Source: Hyphomicrobiales bacterium (GTDB lineage: Bacteria; Pseudomonadota; Alphaproteobacteria; Rhizobiales; Rhizobiaceae). Taken from it: a stretch of 64,000 nucleotides of DNA. Every line of letters starts with the position of its first letter. Positions within the stretch are counted from its first letter, which is position 1. The notes beneath the pieces are model-generated. The model did no database searches, had not been told where the DNA came from, and was given only the letters and a program-made list of their open reading frames with translations. The translations under genes were made by a program, and so were the position numbers. The stretch spans positions 124,001 to 188,000 of the forward strand of contig UBJR01000004.1 of assembly GCA_900465675.1 (NCBI GenBank), read 5' to 3'. Positions 1-8,066 of this stretch are shown piece by piece.

Positions 1-224
1 CGCAGCGATGGTAGAGCGAGCGCCAGGAGTGCGGCGAGGCTGAGCGCCAGCGGCATGCCCGACAGCCCATACCAGCAGCCTGCCGTCAGAAGCGAGATGA
101 CGATGAGATTCCAGACCGGCTCCAGCCGTTCCGGCGCCTGGCCGGTGCGGATATGCCATGCCCTGAGCACGCTCGCCGCGCCTTCCAGCAACGGCTCGTC
201 GATATAACGATTGATCCAGTTCAC
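1..224 (-). CDS. Membrane protein, N-terminal part only (runs off the left edge)
   Basis: About 74 residues are visible on the minus strand and the reading frame stays open to base 1, so this is the 5' part of a longer gene. A GTG at 224 is preferred because an AAGGGG ribosome site lies 9 bases upstream; an in-frame ATG at 242 has no such site. The N-terminus (MNWINRYIDEPLLEG) is amphipathic. It is followed by hydrophobic stretches at about residues 43-56 and 59-74 that look like two membrane segments. I do not recognise the family. It lies downstream of the sigma/anti-sigma pair in the same direction, 73 bases after the anti-sigma stop, so it could be co-transcribed. Confidence 0.55.
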   Translation of the reverse strand, partial: MNWINRYIDEPLLEGAASVLRAWHIRTGQAPERLEPVWNLIVISLLTAGCWYGLSGMPLALSLAALLALALPSL

Positions 225-297
225 GCTGATGCGCCCCTTCATTAGGAGAGGCTCAGGCAAAACCACGCAAAATCGGCATGAAGATGGCGAGACGGCC

Positions 298-1098
298 TCA
301 AGCGGTGAGTTTTGGCCTCACCGCATCGGCAATTTCGCGCATCCGATCGACCGGCGCGTGGCCGATCAGCATGAAGGCATGGGTCGCCGTCGACCAGTAG
401 ATGACGTTCATGCCCTTGCGCCCCTCGATATCGGGCTGCTTCGCCCCCTTGTCGGAGCGGATGATGCAGAGCGCCATCGGCCCGCTCTCCGGATCGAGAT
501 AGGCGATCTGCGCCAGGGGATGATCGTCATATTCAAGCAGCTGGGCGCGCTTGAAATCGACGCCCGGCAGGGCCACCGTTTCAGGCGAGAGGTTCAGTCC
601 AAGCTTGCCATCGACGCGGGCGAGCTGCGCGGTCTGGACGTCGGCCGGCGGCACCGGACCAGCCAGCGTATCCGGCGTATAAAGCGCGATATATTCAGCG
701 ACGACGCTGCGCCACTCACTGCCCTCGTCCCGGCCGATGCTGCGGCCAATACCGAGATAGGCGCGGTCGGCAATGATGCCGACAGCAAGCGATGCGGCGA
801 GCGCGCCGAAGAGGCCGCGGCGGGTGATGGTGGAGCGCTCCGCGCTCGCAGCCGCAGCGGCGGGCGCCGGGATCGCGGCAAGCATCGCCTCGAGCTTCTG
901 CTTCGGCGCCTCGTCGAGCAGCGGTGCGAAAGCTTCGCTGAACGGCATGCTGCCATTGGCCAGGAACTCGATGCGGGCAGCCACTTCCTCGTCTTCATTG
1001 GCCAAGGCTTCGATGCGCGCCATGTCCGGCTGCGGCAGTTCGCCGTCAAGAAAGGCGGTCAGCTCTTCGTCGGAAGGCATGCGGATATTGCTGGTCAT
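298..1098 (-). CDS. Anti-sigma factor, membrane-anchored
   Basis: 266 residues. The N-terminal cytoplasmic part (about 1-50, MPSDEELTAFLDGELP) has the usual anti-sigma look. It is followed by an Ala/Pro linker at about 76-86, one membrane segment at about 95-110 and a periplasmic domain to the C-terminus. I see no HxxxCxxC zinc motif, so this is not a ZAS-type zinc anti-sigma. The start ATG overlaps the stop of the upstream sigma gene (ATGA), the coupling expected of a sigma/anti-sigma pair. Expected role, by family: bind the partner ECF sigma at the inner membrane and release it on an envelope signal. The signal is not visible in the sequence. Confidence 0.8.
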   Translation of the reverse strand: MTSNIRMPSDEELTAFLDGELPQPDMARIEALANEDEEVAARIEFLANGSMPFSEAFAPLLDEAPKQKLEAMLAAIPAPAAAAASAERSTITRRGLFGALAASLAVGIIADRAYLGIGRSIGRDEGSEWRSVVAEYIALYTPDTLAGPVPPADVQTAQLARVDGKLGLNLSPETVALPGVDFKRAQLLEYDDHPLAQIAYLDPESGPMALCIIRSDKGAKQPDIEGRKGMNVIYWSTATHAFMLIGHAPVDRMREIADAVRPKLTA

Positions 1099-1700
1099 GG
1101 GCGCCCTCCTTCGGCTGTTTCGGCGGAGAGCCTGGCGCGGGCGGCGGCAAGGCGGCTCATCACGGTTCCGATCGGTATGTTCAAGATTTCCGCGACCTCA
1201 CGATAGGCGAGCCCTTCGACATAGGCCAGGAAGACGGCGCTGCGCTGGGCCTCCGGCAAGGCATCGACCTTGCGCAGCAACTGGGCGGCGGCGACATGCG
1301 TTTCGGTCGCCCCTGCCCCATCGAAAACCAGGGTTTCCTCGGCATCGGCAAAGCCTTGGCCCTGCCGCACCTTGTTGGCCCTGATCTCGTTCAGCCAGAT
1401 AGAATGGAGGATGGAAAACAGCCAGCGGTCCAGCCGGGTGCCCGGTTCGAACTGGGCGGCGCGCTCAAGCGCCCGCACGCAGGTCTGCTGCACCAGATCC
1501 TCGGCGACATCCCGCTTGCGCGACAGCACGAGACCGTAACGCCAGAGCCGGGAGAGGTGCTCCGTCAGGCCCGTCCTGATATCCGCTTCGCTCGCGATGG
1601 CCGCCTCCGCGCCTGCTGTTTTCGGCGGCGCCGCCGGGGTGACCGGCGACTCCGATTTTTCGCGACTATAGGCAAGAAACGGGGCGTGTGCGACCGCCAT
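1095..1700 (-). CDS. ECF-family RNA polymerase sigma factor
   Basis: 201 residues. Region 2 lies at about 43-105 (HLSRLWRYGLVLSRKRDVAEDLVQQTC, then RLDRWLFSILHSIWLNEIR) and region 4 at about 143-192, with a clear helix-turn-helix (LPEAQRSAVFLAYVEGLAYREVAEILNIPIGTVMSRL). Regions 1 and 3 are absent, as in ECF sigmas. The ATG at 1700 has an AAAGGA site upstream. An N-terminal tail of about 35 residues precedes region 2, so an internal start cannot be excluded. It is coupled to the anti-sigma gene by a 4-base overlap and lies 42 bases downstream of a TPR protein gene on the same strand. Confidence 0.88.
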   Translation of the reverse strand: MAVAHAPFLAYSREKSESPVTPAAPPKTAGAEAAIASEADIRTGLTEHLSRLWRYGLVLSRKRDVAEDLVQQTCVRALERAAQFEPGTRLDRWLFSILHSIWLNEIRANKVRQGQGFADAEETLVFDGAGATETHVAAAQLLRKVDALPEAQRSAVFLAYVEGLAYREVAEILNIPIGTVMSRLAAARARLSAETAEGGRP

Positions 1701-1742
1701 CAGAGCAATCCTTTGCAGCCGGCTTCGCCCATTTGCCGATCC

Positions 1743-2279
1743 TCAGATTTTCGAGGGGTCGATGATCGCGGCGTTCAGATCCTGGTATTCTTCGCAATCC
1801 GTGCCGCAGATCGTCTTGATCGTTGCCAGCTGGTCCTTGGCCATGTCGAGCTGGCCCTTGATGACATAGGCTTCGCCGAGATATTCGCGGACCTTCGCAT
1901 ATTGCGGATCGAGCTTCACCGACTGCAGGTAATAGGAAATGCCCTCGTCGGTGCGGCCGAGCTTGCGGGTGGCATAGCCGCGGTAGTTCAGGACTTCGGC
2001 GTTGTTCTGATCCTTGACAGTGTCGAGCATGGCGAGCGCCTCATCGAAACGGCCGCTCTTTGCCAGCGAATAGGCATAGTCGGTGCGGTTTTCATCGGTG
2101 ATGTTGGCGCTGCTCTGCTTCACGCACTTCTTGGCCTTCTTGTCGTAGACCTCGCCCTTCTTGCAGACCGGCATGGTCTCGCTGTCGTCGCCTGCGGCGA
2201 AGACCGGGACGGAAAGTGTTGCCGCGGCAATGAAGCCGCCGAGGATGAGAGAAGCGATACGGACAGTTGTGGTCGTCAT
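1743..2279 (-). CDS. Exported tetratricopeptide-repeat protein
   Basis: 178 residues. The start at 2279 was chosen over a longer frame because GGAG lies 8 bases upstream and it places a signal peptide (about 1-27, MTTTTVRIASLILGGFIAAA) at the N-terminus. Residues 28-60 include two cysteines (MPVCKKGEVYDKKAKKCVK). From about 70 there are TPR-like units (YAYSLAKSGRFDEALAMLDTV; YRGYATRKLGRTDEGISYYLQSVKLDP; YLGEAYVIKGQLDMAKDQLATI). A second Cys pair (ICGTDCEEY) lies near the C-terminus. It is probably periplasmic and its molecular function is unknown. It is upstream of and collinear with the ECF sigma/anti-sigma genes, so it may belong to the same stress operon. Confidence 0.75.
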   Translation of the reverse strand: MTTTTVRIASLILGGFIAAATLSVPVFAAGDDSETMPVCKKGEVYDKKAKKCVKQSSANITDENRTDYAYSLAKSGRFDEALAMLDTVKDQNNAEVLNYRGYATRKLGRTDEGISYYLQSVKLDPQYAKVREYLGEAYVIKGQLDMAKDQLATIKTICGTDCEEYQDLNAAIIDPSKI

Positions 2280-2446
2280 GGGAACATCTCCAGGAAAATG
2301 ACGTTGCACACCAAGAACACCGGTCATCGGGATTTTATTCGGCGGGGTCATTCATTTTTTCGCATCACCTTTTCGTGACGGCGGGAGCCTGAATAAAGCG
2401 GCTCTACGTAGTGTTCTCCAGCGCCGGGTGCATAAAGGAGAACTCC

Positions 2447-3499
2447 GTGAACGAACGGGTGACATTGCTTAGCGTTGCGACTGCCGTGCCTGAAGCCATC
2501 ATCACGCAAAGCGAGGCGGCGGCGACGTCAGCGCGCCTTTTTGCGCACCGGTTTAAGGATTTCAGGCATCTCGCCGGGGTCTTCGAGAATGCCGGGATCA
2601 ATAAGCGCCATGCGGCCCGGCCGCTTTCCTGGTTCGAGGACAATCACGGCTGGCCGGACAGGATGGCCGCGTATGCGGAGGTTGCCGGTCAGTTGTTTGC
2701 GGAGGCGGCGACGAAAGCGCTTTCCCGCGCCGGGCTCAATGCAGGCGATATCGACTGTGTCGTCACCGTTTCCTCCACCGGGATCGTTACCCCGAGCCTC
2801 GATGCAAGGCTGGCACGGCAGCTCGGATTTCGCGCCGATATCGAACGCGTTCCGGTCTTCGGGCTTGGCTGCGCGGCCGGCGTTTCCGGGCTTGGCATCG
2901 CGGCGCGGCTGGCGGCGGTGCGGTCCGGCAAGACGGTGCTCTTCGTCGCCATCGAGCTCTGCACGCTGGCTTTCCGGCTGGACGAACTGACACGGCCGAA
3001 CATTATCGCCACCGCGCTTTTTGCCGATGGTGCGGCTGCCTGCATCCTGCGGAGCGGAGACGGCGGCATCGCCGAGATCGAATCGTCAGGCGAGCACCTG
3101 TTTCCCGATACGCTCGACATCATGGGCTGGAAGATCGACGACACCGGCTTCGGCATCATCCTTGCGCAATCGCTGCCGCCATTCGCCGAGCGCGAACTGG
3201 GGCCTGCGATCGACGGCATTCTCGCCCGCAACGGGCTGACACGCGCGGACATCGGCCGGTTCATCTGCCACCCGGGCGGCACGAAGGTTCTGGGTGCTAT
3301 GGAAGCGACGCTGGGGCTCGAACAGGGTTCGCTCGACCATGAGCGCGCCGTACTTTCGGAATACGGCAACATGTCCTCGCCGACAGTACTTTTCGTGCTG
3401 GAGCGCGCGATTGCCGCCGGTCTGCCGGAGCGCGTGGCGATGATCGCCATGGGGCCGGGCTTTTCGGCAAGCTGCGTGACACTGAGGAGGATCGGTTGA
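2447..3499 (+). CDS. Type III polyketide synthase (chalcone/stilbene synthase family)
   Basis: 350 residues from a GTG at 2447, chosen for the AAAGGAG site 6 bases upstream; an upstream in-frame GTG at 2411 has none. The thiolase-fold triad is visible: Cys142 in VFGLGCAAGVSGLG, His275 in FICHPGGTK, and Asn308 in EYGNMSSPTVL. Family role: iterative condensation of malonyl-CoA onto an acyl-CoA starter to give alkylpyrones, alkylresorcinols or related aromatics. The start of the next gene overlaps this stop codon (TGATG). That gene encodes an ICMT-like methyltransferase, the same pairing as Bacillus bpsA/bpsB, which make alkylpyrone methyl ethers. The product here is inferred from this context only. 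Confidence 0.88.
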   Translation: MNERVTLLSVATAVPEAIITQSEAAATSARLFAHRFKDFRHLAGVFENAGINKRHAARPLSWFEDNHGWPDRMAAYAEVAGQLFAEAATKALSRAGLNAGDIDCVVTVSSTGIVTPSLDARLARQLGFRADIERVPVFGLGCAAGVSGLGIAARLAAVRSGKTVLFVAIELCTLAFRLDELTRPNIIATALFADGAAACILRSGDGGIAEIESSGEHLFPDTLDIMGWKIDDTGFGIILAQSLPPFAERELGPAIDGILARNGLTRADIGRFICHPGGTKVLGAMEATLGLEQGSLDHERAVLSEYGNMSSPTVLFVLERAIAAGLPERVAMIAMGPGFSASCVTLRRIG

Positions 3500-3987
3500 T
3501 GGACGCTTCTTTGCTGCTTCTTGCTTTCGTCACCCTGCAGCGGCTGGCAGAGCTGGTGATTGCGAAGCGGAACACGCTTGCCCTGTTTGCCCGCGGCGCA
3601 CGGGAGGCCGGGGCCGATCATTATGCCTACATGGTCGCCCTGCATGCGGCCTGGCTTGGCGGCCTGTGGCTGCTTGCTCCCGGCAAGCCGGTTCAAGCGG
3701 GCTGGCTTGCGCTGTTCCTGGTGCTGCAGGCCTTGCGGATCTGGGTGCTCTTCACGCTTAAGGGACGCTGGACGACGCGGATCATCATTCTGCCCGGCGA
3801 GACGCTGGTCAGAGCCGGTCCCTACAAGCTCCTCAACCATCCGAACTATGTGATCGTGACCGGCGAGATTGCCGCCCTGCCGCTTGCCTTCGGCATGCCC
3901 GCCTACGCGATCCTGTTCTCGGTTTTGAACGCCATGATGCTTGCCGTTCGCATCCGCGTTGAAAATGCAGCATTGAGAGGGCAATGA
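3499..3987 (+). CDS. Isoprenylcysteine carboxyl methyltransferase-family membrane protein (BpsB/YpbQ-like)
   Basis: 162 residues, ATG at 3499 overlapping the PKS stop, with AGGAGG 8 bases upstream. About four hydrophobic segments are seen: roughly 2-18, 44-62, 68-85 and 128-150. The ICMT signature is in the C-terminal half (GPYKLLNHPNYVIVTGE). These proteins use S-adenosylmethionine at the membrane. In bacteria with a type III PKS partner, the homologue O-methylates the polyketide rather than a prenylated protein. No prenyltransferase is present here, so a polyketide-tailoring role is the better inference. It probably forms a two-gene operon with the PKS. Confidence 0.82.
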   Translation: MDASLLLLAFVTLQRLAELVIAKRNTLALFARGAREAGADHYAYMVALHAAWLGGLWLLAPGKPVQAGWLALFLVLQALRIWVLFTLKGRWTTRIIILPGETLVRAGPYKLLNHPNYVIVTGEIAALPLAFGMPAYAILFSVLNAMMLAVRIRVENAALRGQ

Positions 3988-4075
3988 AATTGAAATGAAA
4001 CGCGATTTTTCATTTGCACCGCCGCCAGCCTAAGGGCATTTTCGGGCTTGGGAACTCATTGGGTTGCAAGGAAAA

Positions 4076-5323
4076 ATGACAAAGACTGCAATCGTGCTTG
4101 GTGCCGGCATCATCGGCGTTTCGACAGCCATCCACCTGCAACGCCGCGGCTGGCAGGCGGTGCTGGTTGATCGCAAGGCACCGGGTAACGAAACGTCCTT
4201 CGGCAATGCCGGCCTCATCCAGCGCGAGGGCGTCGTTCCCTACGGTTTTCCGCAGCAGGTCGGGCTGTTGCTGCGCTATGCGCTGAACAACCGCATCGAC
4301 GCGCATTATCACCTGAAGACGCTGCCGAAGCAGGTCGCCTTCCTCGCCCGCTACTGGTGGAATTCCAATGCCCGCCGGCACGATGCGATCACCCGCGCCT
4401 ATGCGCCGCTGATCGAGAATTCGGTGCTTGAACACAAGGACCTGATCGAGGCGTCGCATGCCGAAGCGCTGATCCGCAAGGATGGCTGGATGCGGGTGTT
4501 TCGCACCGCCGAGAAATACGACCAGGCGATTGCCGAAGCCGCACTCTGGGAACGGGAATTCGGCGTCGAGTACGACAAGTTGGGTTCAGCCGATGTCGCG
4601 CGCATCGAGCCAGGCCTGATCCAGAATTTCACCGGCGGCCTGCGCTGGCGCGATCCGTGGTCGGTTCTCGATCCGCATGCGCTGACGGCGGCTTACTGCG
4701 CCTATTTCGAAAGCATCGGCGGCCGTTTCGTCAGCGGCGATGCAAACTCGCTCGGACAGGCCGGCTCGGGTTGGCGGATTTCCACGGCAGAAGGCCCGCT
4801 CGATGCCGATGATGTGGTTCTGGCGCTCGGCCCCTGGGCCGAGGTCGCGACCAAGCGGCTCGGCTATTCCTTCCCGCTCGGCGTCAAACGCGGCTACCAC
4901 ATGCATTACGCCGCGCAGGGAAATGCCGTTCTCAACAACTGGACACTGGATGCCGAGCGCGGCTACTTCCTGGCGCCGATGAACAAGGGCATCCGCCTGA
5001 CGACGGGCGCGGAATTCGCAACGCTCGACGCCCCGAAAACGCCGGTGCAGCTCGACCGCGCCGAGAGGGTGGCGCGCACGATCTTCCCGCTCGGCGAGCG
5101 GCTGGACCCCGAACCCTGGATGGGCGCGCGCCCCTGCACGCCCGACATGATGCCCATCATCGGCAAGGCGCCACGGCATAATGGATTGTGGTTCGCCTTC
5201 GGCCATGCGCATCACGGGCTGACACTCGGACCGGTCACCGGCAGAGTGCTGGCGGAGCTGATGACCGGCGAAAAACCGTTTATCGATATATCCGCTTACT
5301 CACCGCAGCGTTTCAATCCTTAA
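4076..5323 (+). CDS. FAD-dependent D-amino-acid dehydrogenase/oxidase family protein (DadA-like)
   Basis: 415 residues from ATG 4076, with AAGGA closely upstream; a TTG at 4064 is an alternative. The N-terminal dinucleotide fold reads AIVLGAGIIGVSTAIHLQRRG (about 4-24). An Arg-Asp position (LVDRK) follows strand 2. A second FAD-contact region is at the C-terminus (GLWFAFGHAHHGLTLGPVTGR), typical of the DAO superfamily. Likely reaction: oxidative deamination of a D-amino acid or a related secondary amine; the substrate cannot be read from sequence. It lies 88 bases after the PKS/methyltransferase pair on the same strand. It may or may not be co-transcribed; no terminator is seen between them. 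Confidence 0.78.
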   Translation: MTKTAIVLGAGIIGVSTAIHLQRRGWQAVLVDRKAPGNETSFGNAGLIQREGVVPYGFPQQVGLLLRYALNNRIDAHYHLKTLPKQVAFLARYWWNSNARRHDAITRAYAPLIENSVLEHKDLIEASHAEALIRKDGWMRVFRTAEKYDQAIAEAALWEREFGVEYDKLGSADVARIEPGLIQNFTGGLRWRDPWSVLDPHALTAAYCAYFESIGGRFVSGDANSLGQAGSGWRISTAEGPLDADDVVLALGPWAEVATKRLGYSFPLGVKRGYHMHYAAQGNAVLNNWTLDAERGYFLAPMNKGIRLTTGAEFATLDAPKTPVQLDRAERVARTIFPLGERLDPEPWMGARPCTPDMMPIIGKAPRHNGLWFAFGHAHHGLTLGPVTGRVLAELMTGEKPFIDISAYSPQRFNP

Positions 5324-5409
5324 GCACTTGCGCAGACTGGCCTTTTTCCGCCAGATGAATCCGCATCAGGGGCTTTTCAGGAAACAGGATTCCTCCAAAA
5401 CCAGCACCT

Positions 5410-5436
5410 GAAGTTCTAGTATTGCGCTAGAATTTC
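5410..5436. promoter_or_regulatory. Interrupted palindrome before the thiosulfate-type transporter gene
   Basis: TTCTAG at 5414-5419 and CTAGAA at 5427-5432 form a perfect inverted repeat with a 7-base spacer. It is flanked by GAA (5410-5412) and TTC (5434-5436). It ends 11 bases before the start codon and abuts the AGGAG ribosome site, so a protein bound here could block transcription or initiation. Operator function is inferred. No candidate regulator gene is adjacent. Confidence 0.45.
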
Positions 5437-5447
5437 AGGAGAATCCC

Positions 5448-6668
5448 ATGTCCATTGCTTCACCCAGCCTCCCCGGCATCAAGGAGCCGTCGCTCGGCAC
5501 GCCGGGGCTCGGCTCGATCATCGTGCTCGTTCTCGGCACTCTGCTGCTCGGCTATTTCTACGGCCCGGCGCAGGGCGCCCTGTGCCTTGTCGGCGGCGCG
5601 CTCGGTATCGCGCTCTACCATGCCGCCTTCGGCTTCACCTCCGCCTGGCGCGTGCTGATCCTCGATGGGCGCGGCCGGGGCTTGCGAGTGCAGATGATCC
5701 TGCTTGCCATCGCCGTCGTGCTGTTCTTCCCGTTCCTGGCAAGCGGCACGCTGTTCGGTCATGAAGTGAAGGGCTCCGTCTCGCCCGCCGGACTCGGTGT
5801 CATCGCCGGCTCCTTTATGTTCGGCATCGGCATGCAGCTCGGTGGCGGATGCGCGTCCGGCACGCTGTTCACCGCCGGTGGCGGCAACGCCGGCATGCTG
5901 ATCACGCTGCTGTTCTTCATCATCGGCTCGGTGCTTGGCACCGTCAATTTCGACTGGTGGGTCAGCCTGCCGTCGCTGCCGCCAACCTCGCTGGTGCAGA
6001 GCTTCGGCGCTGTGGGCGGTATCGCCGTATCGCTGGCGATCTTCGCAGCCGTCGCCTGGATCAGCGTTATCGTCGAGAAGCGCTGGCACGGCTCGCTCGA
6101 GCAACCGGCTCCCTCGCCGCGCCAGGGCCTTTCGCGCTTCCTGCGTGGTCCCTGGCCGCTCGTCCTCGGTGCGGTGGCACTGGCGCTTCTGAACTTTCTG
6201 ACGCTGGCCATCGCTGGCCGTCCGTGGGGTATCACGTCGGCCTTTGCGCTCTGGGGTGCCAAGGGCGCCGTGCTGCTCGGCATCGATCCGACGGCCTGGG
6301 CCTATTGGCAGACGCCTGCCAATGCCAAGGCGCTCTCCGACAGCGTCTTTGCCGATATCACCTCGGTCATGGATTTCGGGATCATCGCCGGCGCGATGCT
6401 GGCCTCCTCGCTCGCCGGCCGTTTCTCGCCGAGCTGGGATATTCCGCTTCGTTCAGTCGTTGCCGCCGTCGTCGGCGGTCTGCTGCTGGGTTATGGGGCG
6501 CGCATCGCCTATGGCTGCAATATCGGCGCCTATTTCTCCGGGATCGCTTCGGGCAGCCTGCATGGCTATCTCTGGGCGTTCTCTGCCTTTGCGGGGAATA
6601 TCGTCGGCGTCAAGTTCCGTCCGTTCTTCTTCCTGGAGAAGAAGAACCTGCGCCGCATCGACGGTTAG
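5448..6668 (+). CDS. YeeE/YedE-family sulfur-compound transporter (TsuA-like)
   Basis: 406 residues, with AGGAG 7 bases before the ATG. A polytopic inner-membrane protein with about ten hydrophobic segments and two internal halves. Each half carries the family's conserved Cys motif: GGGCASGTLFTAGGG (Cys135) and YGCNIGAYFSGIASGSLHG (Cys357). In TsuA, cysteines in these motifs relay thiosulfate across the membrane by S-S-H-S contacts. Import of thiosulfate or a similar sulfur species is therefore the likely role. No TusA-like partner or sulfur enzyme is adjacent. The 3' end overlaps the convergent gluconokinase gene by 4 bases. Confidence 0.87.
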   Translation: MSIASPSLPGIKEPSLGTPGLGSIIVLVLGTLLLGYFYGPAQGALCLVGGALGIALYHAAFGFTSAWRVLILDGRGRGLRVQMILLAIAVVLFFPFLASGTLFGHEVKGSVSPAGLGVIAGSFMFGIGMQLGGGCASGTLFTAGGGNAGMLITLLFFIIGSVLGTVNFDWWVSLPSLPPTSLVQSFGAVGGIAVSLAIFAAVAWISVIVEKRWHGSLEQPAPSPRQGLSRFLRGPWPLVLGAVALALLNFLTLAIAGRPWGITSAFALWGAKGAVLLGIDPTAWAYWQTPANAKALSDSVFADITSVMDFGIIAGAMLASSLAGRFSPSWDIPLRSVVAAVVGGLLLGYGARIAYGCNIGAYFSGIASGSLHGYLWAFSAFAGNIVGVKFRPFFFLEKKNLRRIDG

Positions 6669-7198
6669 GAAATACCGAGCGGCGCGAGCTTCATTCGCGC
6701 CGCGTCCGCAATCGCGTCGATGGTGCCGTCGATATCGACCGTGACCACGCCGGGTTCGCCGGTCGGAACCTCAAGCGTTGCAAGCTGGCTTTCCAGCAGC
6801 GATGCTGGCATGAAATGGCCGGTGCGATGGCCCATGCGGTCCATCAACAGTTCCTTCGAACCTTCCAGATAGACGAAGAAGAGATTGCCGCCGGCGGCTT
6901 CGCGCAGCCGTTCGCGGTAGATGCGCTTCAGCGCCGAGCAGGAAACGATGACACCCTCGCCTTCGGAGAGCGCGGACTTGATCGTCTGGCCGATCACATC
7001 CAGCCAGGGCATGCGGTCCTCGTCGGTGAGCGGGATACCTTTCGACATCTTCTCGACATTGGAGCGCGGATGAAGCGCATCGCCTTCAACGAAACGGAGG
7101 CTCAGCGCCTCCGCCAGTTTCTCGCCGATCGAGGATTTGCCGGAGCCGCTGACGCCCATGACGATGATGGCATGGGGCTTGCGGTCATTCTCCGGCAT
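6665..7198 (-). CDS. gntK: Gluconokinase
   Basis: 177 residues, the usual length of GntK-type gluconokinases. The P-loop GVSGSGKSS is at 15-23. Further family landmarks are EGDALHPRSNVEKMSKGIPLTDEDRMPWL (about 39-67), SCSALKRIYRERLR, and the region GHRTGHFMPASLLESQLATLE. Reaction: ATP-dependent phosphorylation of D-gluconate to 6-phosphogluconate. That product is the substrate of the edd product encoded at 47.7 kb, so this enzyme offers a direct entry to the Entner-Doudoroff pathway. The start has GAGGA upstream. It is convergent with, and overlaps, the TsuA-like gene. It stands upstream of no other gntR/gntP-type gene here. Confidence 0.88.
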   Translation of the reverse strand: MPENDRKPHAIIVMGVSGSGKSSIGEKLAEALSLRFVEGDALHPRSNVEKMSKGIPLTDEDRMPWLDVIGQTIKSALSEGEGVIVSCSALKRIYRERLREAAGGNLFFVYLEGSKELLMDRMGHRTGHFMPASLLESQLATLEVPTGEPGVVTVDIDGTIDAIADAARMKLAPLGIS

Positions 7199-7232
7199 CT
7201 CTGATCCTCTTTGTTCCGGCTATTTCCATGCC

Positions 7233-8066
7233 TCAGGAGGCAGCAGCAGCCTTGCGGGCCAGACGCGCCCGGATGGTTTCGACATCGGCCCGCGGCGTCG
7301 CCGCAAACAGCGTCTTTGTGTAGCTGTGCTGCGGATCGCTGAAGACCTGATCGCGGCTACCGTATTCGACAGCTTCGCCGAAATACATCACCATCACGTC
7401 GTCTGCCATGTAGCGAACGACCGAAAGGTCGTGGCTGATGAAGACGTAAGTCAGGTTCAGCTCGTCCTGCAGGTCGGCGAGCAGGTTCAGCACCTGTGCC
7501 TGGACCGAGAGGTCGAGGGCCGAGACCGGCTCGTCGAGGACCAGAAGCCGCGGGTTCAGCATCAAGGCGCGTGCAATTGCAATACGCTGGCGCTGGCCGC
7601 CCGAGAACATGTGCGGATAGCGGTTGAAGTGGATCTCCTGGAGACCGACCTTCTTCAGCATCGCCATCGCCAGTTCCTGCCGTTCGGCAGCGGGCGTCTT
7701 GGTGTTGATGATCAGTGGCTCCATCAGGATGTCGCCGATCTTCTTGCGCGGGTTCAGCGAACCATAAGGGTTCTGGAAGACGATCTGCACCTTGCGGCGG
7801 ATTTCCGGCGTCAGATCGCCGGCGGCGATATCGACCTTCTTGCCGTCGATCATCAGTTCGCCTGCCGTGGCAGGGTCGATCATCGTGACGATACGGGCAA
7901 GCGTGGACTTGCCGCAGCCGCTTTCGCCGACGATTGCCAGCGTCTTGCCCTGCTCAACCTTGAAGCTCACGCCCTTGACGGCATGAACGGTCTTTGCCTG
8001 CTTGAAGAGGCCGCCCGGGAGATAGTAGTCGCGGACGATATTCTTGGCTTCGAGGACTGGCGTCAT
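7233..8066 (-). CDS. dppF: Dipeptide ABC transporter ATP-binding protein DppF
   Basis: 277 residues. Walker A GESGCGKST, signature SGGQRQRIAIARAL, Walker B LLVLDEPVSALD and the switch His in FISHDLSVV are all present. It is the last gene of dppABCDF, overlapping dppD by ATGA. Energises peptide import, and in related systems also delta-aminolevulinate or heme-like substrates. It is about 50 residues shorter than the Escherichia coli protein. The C-terminal Cys-containing extension (oligopeptide/dipeptide transporter C-terminal region) is missing; the protein ends shortly after LFAATPRADVETIRARLARK. Confidence 0.9.
   Translation of the reverse strand: MTPVLEAKNIVRDYYLPGGLFKQAKTVHAVKGVSFKVEQGKTLAIVGESGCGKSTLARIVTMIDPATAGELMIDGKKVDIAAGDLTPEIRRKVQIVFQNPYGSLNPRKKIGDILMEPLIINTKTPAAERQELAMAMLKKVGLQEIHFNRYPHMFSGGQRQRIAIARALMLNPRLLVLDEPVSALDLSVQAQVLNLLADLQDELNLTYVFISHDLSVVRYMADDVMVMYFGEAVEYGSRDQVFSDPQHSYTKTLFAATPRADVETIRARLARKAAAAS

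Noticed and set aside
2280..2446. An ECF-type (GGAAC...GTT/GTC) promoter in the TPR/PKS divergent region
   Set aside because: No sequence with both boxes at the right spacing could be found on either strand.
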